A DNA stretch of 64,000 nt from an uncultured Pelagibacteraceae bacterium. GTDB taxonomy: Bacteria > Pseudomonadota > Alphaproteobacteria > Pelagibacterales > Pelagibacteraceae. Below the pieces are notes generated by a model. The model made no database searches, had not been told where the DNA came from, and saw only the letters and a list, made by a program, of their open reading frames with translations. Of the stretch, positions 22,226-32,825 are shown piece by piece. Position numbers and translations under genes: made by a program. The stretch lies in assembly GCA_902592275.1 (NCBI GenBank), contig CACJDW010000002.1:62001-126000 (forward strand). The letters are read 5' to 3'. The first letter of the stretch is position 1; each line of letters begins with the position of its first letter.

Positions 22226-23326
22226 ATGTCAGACGATTTTAAAGGTCAAAGTCCTTGGGGAGCACCTCCTGGTGGAGGTGGTAGTGGTAACGGATCAGGC
22301 AGAGGTCCTACACCACCAAATGTTGATGAATTAATTAGAGATCTTCAAGATAAAATTAAAAGATTTTTACCTGGTGGAAAAACTTCAGGAGGAAAATCAA
22401 TAAGTCTAATTTTATTAGTTTTAGTTTTTGTATGGTTAGCAAGTGGTCTTTATAGAGTATTACCCGATGAACAAGGCGTTGTATTAAGATTTGGTAAGTT
22501 TGTAAAAACTACACAACCTGGTTTAAACTATCATATACCTTTTCCTGTTGAGACTGTTCAAACACCAAAAGTCACTAAAGTTAATAGAATGGATATAGGA
22601 TTTAGATCTGAAAGAGACAGTGGTTTTTCTACAGGTGGTGGTGTTGCTGATGTTCCACAAGAAAGCTTAATGTTAACTGGAGATGAAAATATTGTTAATA
22701 TAGATTTTTCAGTATTCTGGGTAATTAAAGATGCTGGTAATTTTTTATTTAAAATTCAAGACCCAGAAGGCACAGTTAAAGCAGCTGCTGAAACTGCAAT
22801 GAGAGAGGTGATAGCTAAAAGTGATATTCAACCAATCTTAACAGAGGGGAGATCTAAAATTGAGCTTGAAACTCAAGAAATTATTCAAACTATTTTAGAT
22901 GATTACGAAAGTGGAATTCAAATTACACAAGTTCAAACTCAAAAAGCTGACCCACCAGATCAAGTAATTGATGCATTTCGAGATGTACAAGCTGCAAGAG
23001 CAGACATGGAAAGATCTAAAAATGAAGCTGAAGCTTATGCCAACGATGTAATTCCAAGAGCACGAGGGGAAGCGCAAAAAATTTTACAAGCTGCAGAAGC
23101 CTACAAAAAAGAAGTTGTTGCAAAAGCAGAGGGTGAAGCAAGTAGATTTGTAGCAATCTACAATGAATATAAAAATGCAAAAGCAGTTACTCAAGAGAGA
23201 ATGTATTTAGAAACCATGGAGAAAGTTTTAGCAGATATAGATAAAGTAATTATAGAAAAAAACGCAGGTTCAGGTGTAGTTCCATACTTACCTTTGCCTG
23301 AATTAAAAAAGAAAGCGACGAATTAA
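22226..23326 (+). CDS. hflK: FtsH protease activity modulator HflK
   Basis: Gly-rich N-terminus, single TM, SPFH domain; pairs with hflC. Confidence 0.93.
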   Translation: MSDDFKGQSPWGAPPGGGGSGNGSGRGPTPPNVDELIRDLQDKIKRFLPGGKTSGGKSISLILLVLVFVWLASGLYRVLPDEQGVVLRFGKFVKTTQPGLNYHIPFPVETVQTPKVTKVNRMDIGFRSERDSGFSTGGGVADVPQESLMLTGDENIVNIDFSVFWVIKDAGNFLFKIQDPEGTVKAAAETAMREVIAKSDIQPILTEGRSKIELETQEIIQTILDDYESGIQITQVQTQKADPPDQVIDAFRDVQAARADMERSKNEAEAYANDVIPRARGEAQKILQAAEAYKKEVVAKAEGEASRFVAIYNEYKNAKAVTQERMYLETMEKVLADIDKVIIEKNAGSGVVPYLPLPELKKKATN

Positions 23327-23327
23327 A

Positions 23328-24200
23328 ATGAAGGCTGGAAAAATATTAGTAGGAGTATTAGTTGCAATTGGTGTTGTAGCCTTTTTATCAGTAATTATAG
23401 TTAAAGAGGTTAACCAAGCAATTATTCTTCAATTTGGTGACCCAAAAAGAATAATAATGAAACCAGGTTTAAATTTTAAAATTCCATTTATTCAAAACGT
23501 TGTTTATTTAGATAAAAGAATTCTAAATTTAGATGCTCCACCTGAGGAAGTTATTGCATCAGACCAAAAAAGATTAATTGTCGATGCATTTGCAAGATTT
23601 CAGATAGTAGATCCGCTTAAATTTTATATTTCAGTTGGAAATGAAAGAGTTGCAAGATCAAGGTTATCTACAATTATAAATTCAAGGATTAGAAATGTAT
23701 TAGGTCAAGAAGAATTACAAACACTATTATCTAAAGATAGATCTAAGCAAATGGCTTTGATTAAAGAAGGTGTAAATAATGAAGCACAAAACTTTGGAAT
23801 TAATATTGTAGATGTAAGAATTAAAAGAGCAGATCTTCCTCAAGCAAATAGTGATGCGATTTATAGAAGAATGCAGACCGAAAGGGAAAGAGAAGCAAAA
23901 GAATTTAGAGCAAAAGGTGCAGAGATGGCTGTAACTATTACTTCAACAGCAGATAAGGAAGTTACGGTAATCTTAGCAGATGCTCAAAAACAATCTGAGA
24001 TCATGAAAGGGGAAGGTGATGGAGAAAGAAATAAAATATTTGCTGACGCCTTTGGCCAAGATCCAGAATTTTTTGCATTCTACAGAGCTATGCAAGCATA
24101 TGAAAAAGCTCTTATTGGTGGTGAAACTTCTTTAATTTTATCACCTGATAGTGAATTTTTTAAATTTTTTGGAAATATAAAACCTGAAATTCAACAATAA
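23328..24200 (+). CDS. hflC: protease modulator HflC
   Basis: SPFH domain; RIKRADLPQANSDAIYRRMQTEREREAKEFRAKG. Confidence 0.94.
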   Translation: MKAGKILVGVLVAIGVVAFLSVIIVKEVNQAIILQFGDPKRIIMKPGLNFKIPFIQNVVYLDKRILNLDAPPEEVIASDQKRLIVDAFARFQIVDPLKFYISVGNERVARSRLSTIINSRIRNVLGQEELQTLLSKDRSKQMALIKEGVNNEAQNFGINIVDVRIKRADLPQANSDAIYRRMQTEREREAKEFRAKGAEMAVTITSTADKEVTVILADAQKQSEIMKGEGDGERNKIFADAFGQDPEFFAFYRAMQAYEKALIGGETSLILSPDSEFFKFFGNIKPEIQQ

Positions 24201-24207
24201 TTCTTAA

Positions 24208-24393
24208 ATGCGTGAGCTAGTTATAGCTTTTGGTCTTTTCTTATTTATTGAGGGAATTTTGTACGCCTTATTTCCAGCAAAAATGAAAAGTATGTTGAAA
24301 AAATTAGAACTTGTTAAAGATAGTCAGCTTAGATCAGGTGGACTTATTTTTGCTGTAATAGGTTTTATAATTATTTATTACATTAAGAGCTAA
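24208..24393 (+). CDS. DUF2065 family small membrane protein
   Basis: 61 aa, two TM segments; position between hflC and degP is typical for DUF2065. Confidence 0.7.
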   Translation: MRELVIAFGLFLFIEGILYALFPAKMKSMLKKLELVKDSQLRSGGLIFAVIGFIIIYYIKS

Positions 24394-24394
24394 T

Positions 24395-25810
24395 ATGAAT
24401 AAGATTAAACTTATATTTCTAACTTTTGTTATATCATTTAGCTTTTCGTTAAATGTAAATTCCAAACCAGTTCCTGCTTCCTTTGCGGATCTTGCAGAAA
24501 AATTAATGCCATCTGTGGTAAATATTTCTACTAAAACTACTGTAGTAACAAACACCAATCCTTTTCCTTTTCAATTTCCTCCGGGCTCTCCTTTTGAGGA
24601 TATGTTTAAAGAATTTGGAACACCTCAGGAAAGACAATCAGCTGCTTTAGGTTCTGGGTTTATAATAGACGAGAAAGGAATTGTGGTTACGAATAATCAC
24701 GTTATCCAAGATGCTGACGACATTATTGTTAGAGTAAATGGTGACCAAGAATTTAAAGCTAAGGTTCTAGGTGCTGACCCTCTAATGGATATTGCTGTTT
24801 TACAATTAGAAACAGATGAAAAGTTTATCCCGGTTGCATTCGGTGACTCTGATAAAGCAAGAATTGGTGATTGGGTTTTAGCAATTGGAAATCCGTTTGG
24901 TTTAGGCGGAACCGTTACTGCTGGAATTATTTCAGCAAGAAATAGATCAATTGGTTTATCAAGATATGAAGATTTTATTCAAACAGATGCTTCTATAAAT
25001 TCTGGTAATTCAGGAGGACCTTTGTTTGATATGGAGGGAAATGTAATTGGAATAAATACAGCAATTCTTGGACGTAATGGTTCTATCGGAATTGGATTTT
25101 CTATACCATCTAACAGTGCACAAATAGTAATTAAACAATTAATAGAATTTGGTGAAACAAAAAGAGGATGGTTAGGAGTTAGAATTCAAGATGTAACAAA
25201 AGAAATTGCTGAAGTTGAAAAATTAGATAAAGCACGAGGAGCACTTGTTGCAAGCGTTGCTGAAAATAGTCCTTCAGAAAAGGCAGGAATACAAGCTGGT
25301 GATATTATTTTAGAATTTAATGGAGAAAAAATAAATCAAATGAAAGAACTTCCAGCTATTGTAGCAAGAACAGAAGTTGGAAAAAAAGTTGAAGTTAAAG
25401 TTTGGAGAGATAAAAAAGAGATTATCAAAAATGTTATTTTAGGAAGATTAGAAACTTCAGATGATTTTAAAATAAGTAAAAATCAAGAAACTCAAAAACA
25501 AAATAATGAAGAAATAATTGAAAGTTTAAGAATTGCAGTAAGACCATTAACTAAAGAAGATATTAAAAATAGAAATTTACCAAACCAAACGACAGGACTT
25601 GTTATTTCTAAAATTGCAAATAACAGCCCTTTAGCAAATTCAATAGAGCTCAACAGCATTATTATTGAAGCTCAAAAGAAAAAAATTAGATCAGCTAATG
25701 ACTTAAGAGAAATTACAAAAGAAGTTCTTAATTCAAATCAAAAGACAGTTTTACTCGCAATCTATAATAATCAAAATCAACGAAGATACATCGGTGTTAA
25801 GTTAGATTAA
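24395..25810 (+). CDS. degP: DegP/HtrA-family periplasmic serine protease
   Basis: Signal peptide, GSGFIIDEKGIVVTNNHVI, INSGNSGGPLFD, PDZ regions. Confidence 0.94.
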   Translation: MNKIKLIFLTFVISFSFSLNVNSKPVPASFADLAEKLMPSVVNISTKTTVVTNTNPFPFQFPPGSPFEDMFKEFGTPQERQSAALGSGFIIDEKGIVVTNNHVIQDADDIIVRVNGDQEFKAKVLGADPLMDIAVLQLETDEKFIPVAFGDSDKARIGDWVLAIGNPFGLGGTVTAGIISARNRSIGLSRYEDFIQTDASINSGNSGGPLFDMEGNVIGINTAILGRNGSIGIGFSIPSNSAQIVIKQLIEFGETKRGWLGVRIQDVTKEIAEVEKLDKARGALVASVAENSPSEKAGIQAGDIILEFNGEKINQMKELPAIVARTEVGKKVEVKVWRDKKEIIKNVILGRLETSDDFKISKNQETQKQNNEEIIESLRIAVRPLTKEDIKNRNLPNQTTGLVISKIANNSPLANSIELNSIIIEAQKKKIRSANDLREITKEVLNSNQKTVLLAIYNNQNQRRYIGVKLD

Positions 25811-25812
25811 TA

Positions 25813-26721
25813 ATGGATTTAAAATCCAAGATAATATTAATATCTGGACCCACAGCATCAGGAAAATCAAGTTTTGCAATTAAAATTGCAAAAAAAGTCG
25901 ATGGAGAAATTATTAATGCAGATAGTATGCAAGTATACAAACAACTTAAAATTTTATCAGCTAGACCAGATCCTAAAAAATATCAGAAAATAAAACATCA
26001 CTTATATGGTTTTCATAGTGTAACAAAAAACTTCTCCACAGGAGATTGGCTTAAGCTAGTCATTAAAAAAATTAAGGAAGTTCAAAAAAGAAAAAAAACT
26101 CCAATTCTTGTTGGAGGGACAGGTTTATACTTTAAAGCTTTAACTGATGGTTTAGTTAAAATACCAAATATTTCACTGAAATTAAGAAATCAAATTAGAG
26201 ATTTACAAAAAAAACTTGGACAAAAGAAGTTTTATGAAAAATTATTAAAATTAGATCCATCCACAAGAGGAAAAATAAACCCTACAGACACCCAAAGATC
26301 CATAAGAGCTTATGAAGTAAAAAAGTTTACAAAAAAATCTCTACATGAATGGTTTAAAAACACAAAATCAAACTTCGTTGAAAATGATTTCTTTAAAGTT
26401 TACATTGATTATCCTAGACAAGAATTAATTGAGCGTATCAATCTAAGAACAAAGGAGATGATTGAAAATGGAGCAATAAAAGAAGTAAAAGATTTCATAA
26501 AGCTAAGGGTTAGAAAAGATAAAAGTGCCAACAAGGCTATTGGAGTTAATGAAATTAGAGAATATTTAAAAAAAGAAAAAGATTTGAATGATACTAAAGA
26601 AAAAATAGCCATAAAAACAAGACAATACGCCAAAAGACAAAGTACTTGGGCTAGAGCTAATATGATGAGCTGGATGAAATTAAAGCCGCAAGACATAAAT
26701 AAATTTTTGAAAAAAATTTAA
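25813..26721 (+). CDS. miaA: tRNA dimethylallyltransferase
   Basis: ISGPTASGKSSFAIKIAKK, NADSMQVYKQLKILSARP, PILVGGTGLYFKAL. Confidence 0.95.
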   Translation: MDLKSKIILISGPTASGKSSFAIKIAKKVDGEIINADSMQVYKQLKILSARPDPKKYQKIKHHLYGFHSVTKNFSTGDWLKLVIKKIKEVQKRKKTPILVGGTGLYFKALTDGLVKIPNISLKLRNQIRDLQKKLGQKKFYEKLLKLDPSTRGKINPTDTQRSIRAYEVKKFTKKSLHEWFKNTKSNFVENDFFKVYIDYPRQELIERINLRTKEMIENGAIKEVKDFIKLRVRKDKSANKAIGVNEIREYLKKEKDLNDTKEKIAIKTRQYAKRQSTWARANMMSWMKLKPQDINKFLKKI

Positions 26722-26738
26722 AATTTTCATTCTTAAAC

Positions 26739-26768
26739 TTGACCAACAAGCACAACTTCAGCTAGATT
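26739..26768 (+). promoter_or_regulatory. candidate promoter of ilvB (leaderless or near-leaderless)
   Basis: TTGACC (26739-26744), 18-nt spacer, TAGATT (26763-26768); start codon at 26774. Confidence 0.4.
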
Positions 26769-26773
26769 GCCTA

Positions 26774-28540
26774 ATGCCAAAATTATTAACTGGAGCAGAA
26801 ATTGTATTTAAGTGTCTTGAAGACCAAAAGGTAGAGCATATCTTTGGTTATCCAGGTGGCGCAGTGTTACCGATTTATGATGAATTAAAAAATCATACTT
26901 CTATAAAACATATCTTAGTTAGACACGAGCAAGGTGCAGGTCATGCAGCCGAAGGTTACGCTAGATCATCAGGAAAGCCAGGTGTAGTTTTAGTTACATC
27001 AGGCCCTGGAGCTACTAATGTAGTTACAGCATTAACCGATGCGTATATGGACTCTGTTCCATTGGTTTGTATTTCTGGTCAGGTTCCAACACATTTAATT
27101 GGAACAGATGCTTTTCAGGAATGTGACACCACAGGAATTACAAGACCTTGCACGAAACACAATTGGTTAGTGAAAGATATCAATGATCTTTCAAAAGTTA
27201 TTCATGAAGCTTTTAGAGTTGCAACAACAGGTAGACCCGGACCAGTTTTAATTGATATTCCAAAAGATATTCAGTTTGCAAAAGCGAAATATAAAAAACC
27301 AAATAAAGAGAAAAAATTAAATGGAAAATCTCACAATAAATTTTCTCAAGATCAAATTGATGAATTAGTAAATTTATTAAGCAAATCTAAAAAACCAATC
27401 ATCTATAGTGGTGGAGGAGTAATTAACTCAGGTCCAAAAGCAAGTCAGGCTCTAAGAGAATTTGTTGAGCTAACTGGTTTTCCTATAACATCTACACTTC
27501 AAGGATTAGGTGCATACCCTGGAGATGATAATCAATTTTTAGGTATGCTAGGTATGCATGGAACATATGAAGCAAATAATGCTATGCATGATTGTGATCT
27601 TTTAATTAACATTGGTGCAAGGTTCGATGATCGAATTACTGGAAAAATAGATGAATTTTCGCCTAATTCAAAAAAGGTTCATATTGATATAGATCCATCA
27701 TCAATTAATAAAATTATAAAAGTGGATCTCGCAATAGTTGGTGACGTTACAAGTGTCATCAGTAAAATTAATAAAACAATTGCTAAAAGAAAAAATGGTC
27801 ATAGCAAGTCAAACAAGTCTAATATAGCTAAGTGGTGGGAACAAATTGAAAAATGGAGAGAAAAAGATTCTCTTAATTTTGTAAATAGTGATGAAAGTAT
27901 AAAACCCCAACATGCCGTTCAAAGACTTTATGAATTAACAAAAAACAAAGATACTTATGTCACTACTGAGGTTGGGCAACATCAAATGTGGGCTGCTCAA
28001 CATTATAAATTTAATAAACCAAACAGATGGATGACGTCTGGAGGTTTAGGAACCATGGGTTATGGATTGCCAGCAGCAGTTGGTGTTCAAATTGCTCATC
28101 CTGAAAAATTAGTAATAGATATCGCTGGAGAAGCTTCAGTTTTAATGACTATGCAAGAAATGTCTACTGCAGTTCAATACAATCTTCCAATAAAAATATT
28201 TATTTTAAATAATCAATATATGGGAATGGTAAGACAATGGCAGGAATTACTGCATGAAAAAAATTATTCAGAAAGTTATTCTGAGGCATTACCTGATTTT
28301 ATGAAAATGGCTGAAGCATATGGTTGCAAAGGAATTAAAGCGGACAGTCCAGCTGATCTTGATGATAAAATTCAGGAAATGATTGATTATGATGGACCAG
28401 TTATATTTGATTGTCATGTGGATCCTAACGAGAATTGTTTCCCAATGATCCCATCAGGAAAACCTCATAACCAAATGATCTTAGGTCCAAATGATCAAGA
28501 GGAAAATAAAATCAAAGGAAAAGGCAAAGCCTTAGTATAA
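26774..28540 (+). CDS. ilvB: acetolactate synthase large subunit
   Basis: 588 aa; IFGYPGGAVLPIYDEL, RHEQGAGHAAEGYARSSGKPGVVLVTSGPGATN, GTMGYGLPAAVG. Confidence 0.96.
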   Translation: MPKLLTGAEIVFKCLEDQKVEHIFGYPGGAVLPIYDELKNHTSIKHILVRHEQGAGHAAEGYARSSGKPGVVLVTSGPGATNVVTALTDAYMDSVPLVCISGQVPTHLIGTDAFQECDTTGITRPCTKHNWLVKDINDLSKVIHEAFRVATTGRPGPVLIDIPKDIQFAKAKYKKPNKEKKLNGKSHNKFSQDQIDELVNLLSKSKKPIIYSGGGVINSGPKASQALREFVELTGFPITSTLQGLGAYPGDDNQFLGMLGMHGTYEANNAMHDCDLLINIGARFDDRITGKIDEFSPNSKKVHIDIDPSSINKIIKVDLAIVGDVTSVISKINKTIAKRKNGHSKSNKSNIAKWWEQIEKWREKDSLNFVNSDESIKPQHAVQRLYELTKNKDTYVTTEVGQHQMWAAQHYKFNKPNRWMTSGGLGTMGYGLPAAVGVQIAHPEKLVIDIAGEASVLMTMQEMSTAVQYNLPIKIFILNNQYMGMVRQWQELLHEKNYSESYSEALPDFMKMAEAYGCKGIKADSPADLDDKIQEMIDYDGPVIFDCHVDPNENCFPMIPSGKPHNQMILGPNDQEENKIKGKGKALV

Positions 28541-28545
28541 TCAAA

Positions 28546-29094
28546 ATGCCAAAATCAAAATCAGCTTATAGCATCCCTTCGAAAAAACAAAAATCTGACA
28601 CTTATATTTTTGTGGTTTGGGTGGATAATGAAGCTGGAGTTTTAGCAAGGGTTGTTGGTTTATTTTCAGGTCGAGGATATAATATTGAATCATTGGCAGT
28701 TGCTGAAGTTGATGCCGTTAAGAACATTTCAAGAATAACAATTGTTACTACAGGAACACCTCAAGTAATTGATCAAATAAAACTTCAATTAACTAAATTA
28801 GTGCCTGTTCATAAAGTTGCTGAGTTTAAGAGGGAAGATAAAGACGTAATATTTAAGGAAATGGCTTTGTTTAAAGTTGTAGGCAAAAGAAACAAAATTG
28901 AAAAATGTTTAAATGCTTGTAAAAAATTTAATCCCGTAATATTAGATGAAACAAAAACTTCAGCAGTAATTCAAATTACTGCTCTAAGAAGAGAGATTGA
29001 TGTAATGAATAAAAAATTAAAGCCTTTGGGACTTATAAGTACTTCGAGAACAGGGGCAGTAGCTATGACTAGAGGTGCTAAAATATTTAATTAA
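28546..29094 (+). CDS. ilvN: acetolactate synthase small subunit
   Basis: ACT domain: VDNEAGVLARVVGLFSGRGYNIESLAVAEVD. Confidence 0.95.
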   Translation: MPKSKSAYSIPSKKQKSDTYIFVVWVDNEAGVLARVVGLFSGRGYNIESLAVAEVDAVKNISRITIVTTGTPQVIDQIKLQLTKLVPVHKVAEFKREDKDVIFKEMALFKVVGKRNKIEKCLNACKKFNPVILDETKTSAVIQITALRREIDVMNKKLKPLGLISTSRTGAVAMTRGAKIFN

Positions 29095-30135
<1,041 letters not shown>

Positions 30136-30217
30136 ATTTTTATCAGTAAATTATTGCTACAATAATTCGATTATTTCACCTATACTTTTTTAAATAAATT
30201 TAAAAGTGAGGGGAATA

Positions 30218-31780
30218 ATGAAGACTAAAAATATATTAAGAATACTTTTGTCATTAGTTCTAGTATTTGGATTTTCTTCTGCGTGGGCAAAAACAATTAA
30301 GTGGTCTATGCAAGGAGACAGTTTAACACTAGATCCACATGCACAAAATGAGGGTCCAACTACACAAGTATCTAGACAAGTTTACGAAGCTCTAGTTCAA
30401 AGAGGCTTGGACATGAAAATAGGACCTGCTTTAGCAACAAAATGGAGAGCAATGGATCCTAATAATTGGGAATTTACATTAAGAAAAGGTGTAAAATTTT
30501 CTGATGGTTCTGATATGACATCAGAAGATGTTGTATTTAGTATTTTAAGAGCTAAACAAAGAACGTCAGACTTTAAAGAGTACATAAGTACTATCTCAGG
30601 AGTTAAAGCTGTTGGTGATCACACTGTTATCATTACAACAAGTAAACCAAATCCTATTCTTTTAAACCAATTATCTAACATTTTTATAATGTCAAAAGCT
30701 TGGTCAGAGAAAAATTTTGCAATGTCACCACAAAACTGGGATGCAGGTCAAGAGACATTCTCTGCTACTAATGCATTGGGAACTGGTCCTTTCAAAATTA
30801 CATTGAGAGAACCAAATACAAAAACGGTGTTTAAAAGAAACAAACACTGGTGGGGTGAAATGAAAGATAAGAGTGTAACTCAAATCGAATTAATGCCTAT
30901 TAAAAATGCAGCGACTAGAGTCGCGGCTTTATTATCTGGTGAGATTGATTTAGTTACTGATGCTCCTGTTCAAGACTTAAAAAGAATCGGATCTTCTTCA
31001 GGTCACAAAGTTGAAAGTACAGCTCAAATGAGAACAATTTTCTTAGGTATGGATCAAGCAGCTGATAAATTAAGAACTGGTAACACAGGTGATAATCCAT
31101 TTAAGAAAAAAGAGGTAAGACAAGCACTTTATCAAGCAATTGATATTGAAGCGATCAAGAAAAAAGTTATGAGAGGTTTAAGTGAACCAGCAGGAATTAT
31201 AACTTTCCCTGGTGTAAATGGATACACAGCTGATCTTGATAAAAGATTACCTTATGATGTTAATGCTGCAAAAAAACTTTTAGCTGATGCAGGTTATCCT
31301 AATGGTTTTGATGTTGAACTTAGATGTCCTAACGACAGATATGTAAACGATGAAGCAATTTGTACTGCTGTTGTTGGAATGTTGGGTAAAATTGGTGTTA
31401 ACGTTAACTTATTTGCTCAAACCAAAAGTAAACACTTCAAAGAGCTTAAAGATGATCAAGGTGATTTCTATATGCTAGGATGGGGTGTTCCAACTTTAGA
31501 TAGTCACTATGTTTTCCATTATTTATATGAAACTGGTGCTAGCTGGAACAAAGTTAACTTTAGTAACGCAGACGTTGATGCTGCTATTAGAGTTATGGAA
31601 GGTGAAGTTGATTTAGATAAAAGAAATGCTGCAATTGCAAAAGCTTGGAAAATTGTAAAAGATGATATTTCTTATCTTCCTTTACATCACCAAGTAATTT
31701 CTTGGGCATCTAAAAGCAATGTTGACGTTCCTATCAGACCGAATAACGAACCGTTATTCAGAACTGCTAGTTTTAACTAA
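30218..31780 (+). CDS. peptide/nickel-type ABC transporter substrate-binding protein (SBP_bac_5)
   Basis: Signal peptide, SLTLDPHAQNEG, GVKFSDGSDMTSEDVVFS. ATG 30218 with GAGGGG RBS preferred over ORF-track GTG 30206. Confidence 0.93.
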   Translation: MKTKNILRILLSLVLVFGFSSAWAKTIKWSMQGDSLTLDPHAQNEGPTTQVSRQVYEALVQRGLDMKIGPALATKWRAMDPNNWEFTLRKGVKFSDGSDMTSEDVVFSILRAKQRTSDFKEYISTISGVKAVGDHTVIITTSKPNPILLNQLSNIFIMSKAWSEKNFAMSPQNWDAGQETFSATNALGTGPFKITLREPNTKTVFKRNKHWWGEMKDKSVTQIELMPIKNAATRVAALLSGEIDLVTDAPVQDLKRIGSSSGHKVESTAQMRTIFLGMDQAADKLRTGNTGDNPFKKKEVRQALYQAIDIEAIKKKVMRGLSEPAGIITFPGVNGYTADLDKRLPYDVNAAKKLLADAGYPNGFDVELRCPNDRYVNDEAICTAVVGMLGKIGVNVNLFAQTKSKHFKELKDDQGDFYMLGWGVPTLDSHYVFHYLYETGASWNKVNFSNADVDAAIRVMEGEVDLDKRNAAIAKAWKIVKDDISYLPLHHQVISWASKSNVDVPIRPNNEPLFRTASFN

Positions 31781-31790
31781 TTAAAAATTA

Positions 31791-31824
31791 TTACAAGCCC
31801 TTTACAAATTTAAAGGGCTTGTAA
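31791..31824 (+). terminator. intra-operonic hairpin between SBP and permease genes (possible attenuator)
   Basis: Perfect 13-bp inverted repeat TTACAAGCCCTTT / AAAGGGCTTGTAA with 8-nt loop, followed by a short T run. Confidence 0.65.
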
Positions 31825-31841
31825 GTTTTAACCTTCACAAA

Positions 31842-32825
31842 TTGATTAAATATTTTTTTAAAAGGCTGTTTCAATCTGCTTTGGTGATGCTGGTTGTCGC
31901 CTTTGTGTCTTTCTCATTATTTAACTTTGTTGGAGATCCAATTAATAACATGGTTGGAGAGGAAACTTCTGACGAAGAAAGAGCAGAATTGAGAGAAACA
32001 CTTGGTTTAATGGATCCAATTCATGTACAGTTTTCAAGATTTATAGTTAATGCTTCTAAGGGTGAGTTTGGAATTTCATATCAATTAAGAAGACCTGTTT
32101 CAGAATTAATAGCTGAAAGATTGCCTGCAACTATTGAACTTGTGGTTATATCAGCACTAATTGCACTTGTAACTGGTACATTATTGGGAGTCTATACAGG
32201 TATAAATCGAAAAGGTTTTTTAAGTGATTTTGTTTTAGCCATTTCTTTGTTGGGGGTTTCACTCCCCACATTTGTAATTGGTATATTATTTATATATCTG
32301 TTTGCGGTAATCTTAGGAATATTACCTTCTTTTGGAAGAGGAGAAGTTGTTGATTTAGGTTTTTGGACTACAGGTTTTTTAACGGTTTCAGGACTTAAAG
32401 CAATTATACTTCCTTCAGTAACATTAAGCCTTTTCCAAATGACTTATATCATCAGACTTGTCCGAGCAGAGATGATGGAAATATTACAAACAGATTATAT
32501 TAAATTTGCGCGTGCTCGAGGTATTAGTGAAAATAGTATTAAATACAAACATGCATTAAAAAATGGATTGATACCAGTAATAACTATCGCAGGAATAAAT
32601 ATTGGAACTCTAATTGCGTTTTCAATTATTACTGAAACTGTTTTTCAATGGCCTGGCATGGGCTTCTTATTTATTCAAGCTGTACAATTCGTCGATATCC
32701 CAATCATGTCAGCTTATTTAGTTTTTATAGCTTTTGTTTTCGTCATGATAAATTTTGTAGTTGATATTCTTTATTATTTAATTGATCCAAGAATAAGAGT
32801 TAAAGGAGATGCTGCAAGTGGATAA
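31842..32825 (+). CDS. peptide ABC transporter permease (DppB-like); TTG start
   Basis: 327 aa, MIKYFFKRLFQSALVMLVVAFVSF; RLVRAEMMEILQTDYIKFARARGI EAA loop; predicted start codon TTG at 31842. Confidence 0.9.
   Translation: MIKYFFKRLFQSALVMLVVAFVSFSLFNFVGDPINNMVGEETSDEERAELRETLGLMDPIHVQFSRFIVNASKGEFGISYQLRRPVSELIAERLPATIELVVISALIALVTGTLLGVYTGINRKGFLSDFVLAISLLGVSLPTFVIGILFIYLFAVILGILPSFGRGEVVDLGFWTTGFLTVSGLKAIILPSVTLSLFQMTYIIRLVRAEMMEILQTDYIKFARARGISENSIKYKHALKNGLIPVITIAGINIGTLIAFSIITETVFQWPGMGFLFIQAVQFVDIPIMSAYLVFIAFVFVMINFVVDILYYLIDPRIRVKGDAASG

Noticed and set aside
26409-26696. 95-aa minus-strand ORF with hydrophobic translation
   Set aside because: Antisense to the conserved miaA C-terminus; hydrophobicity arises from reading Lys/Glu-rich codons in reverse complement.
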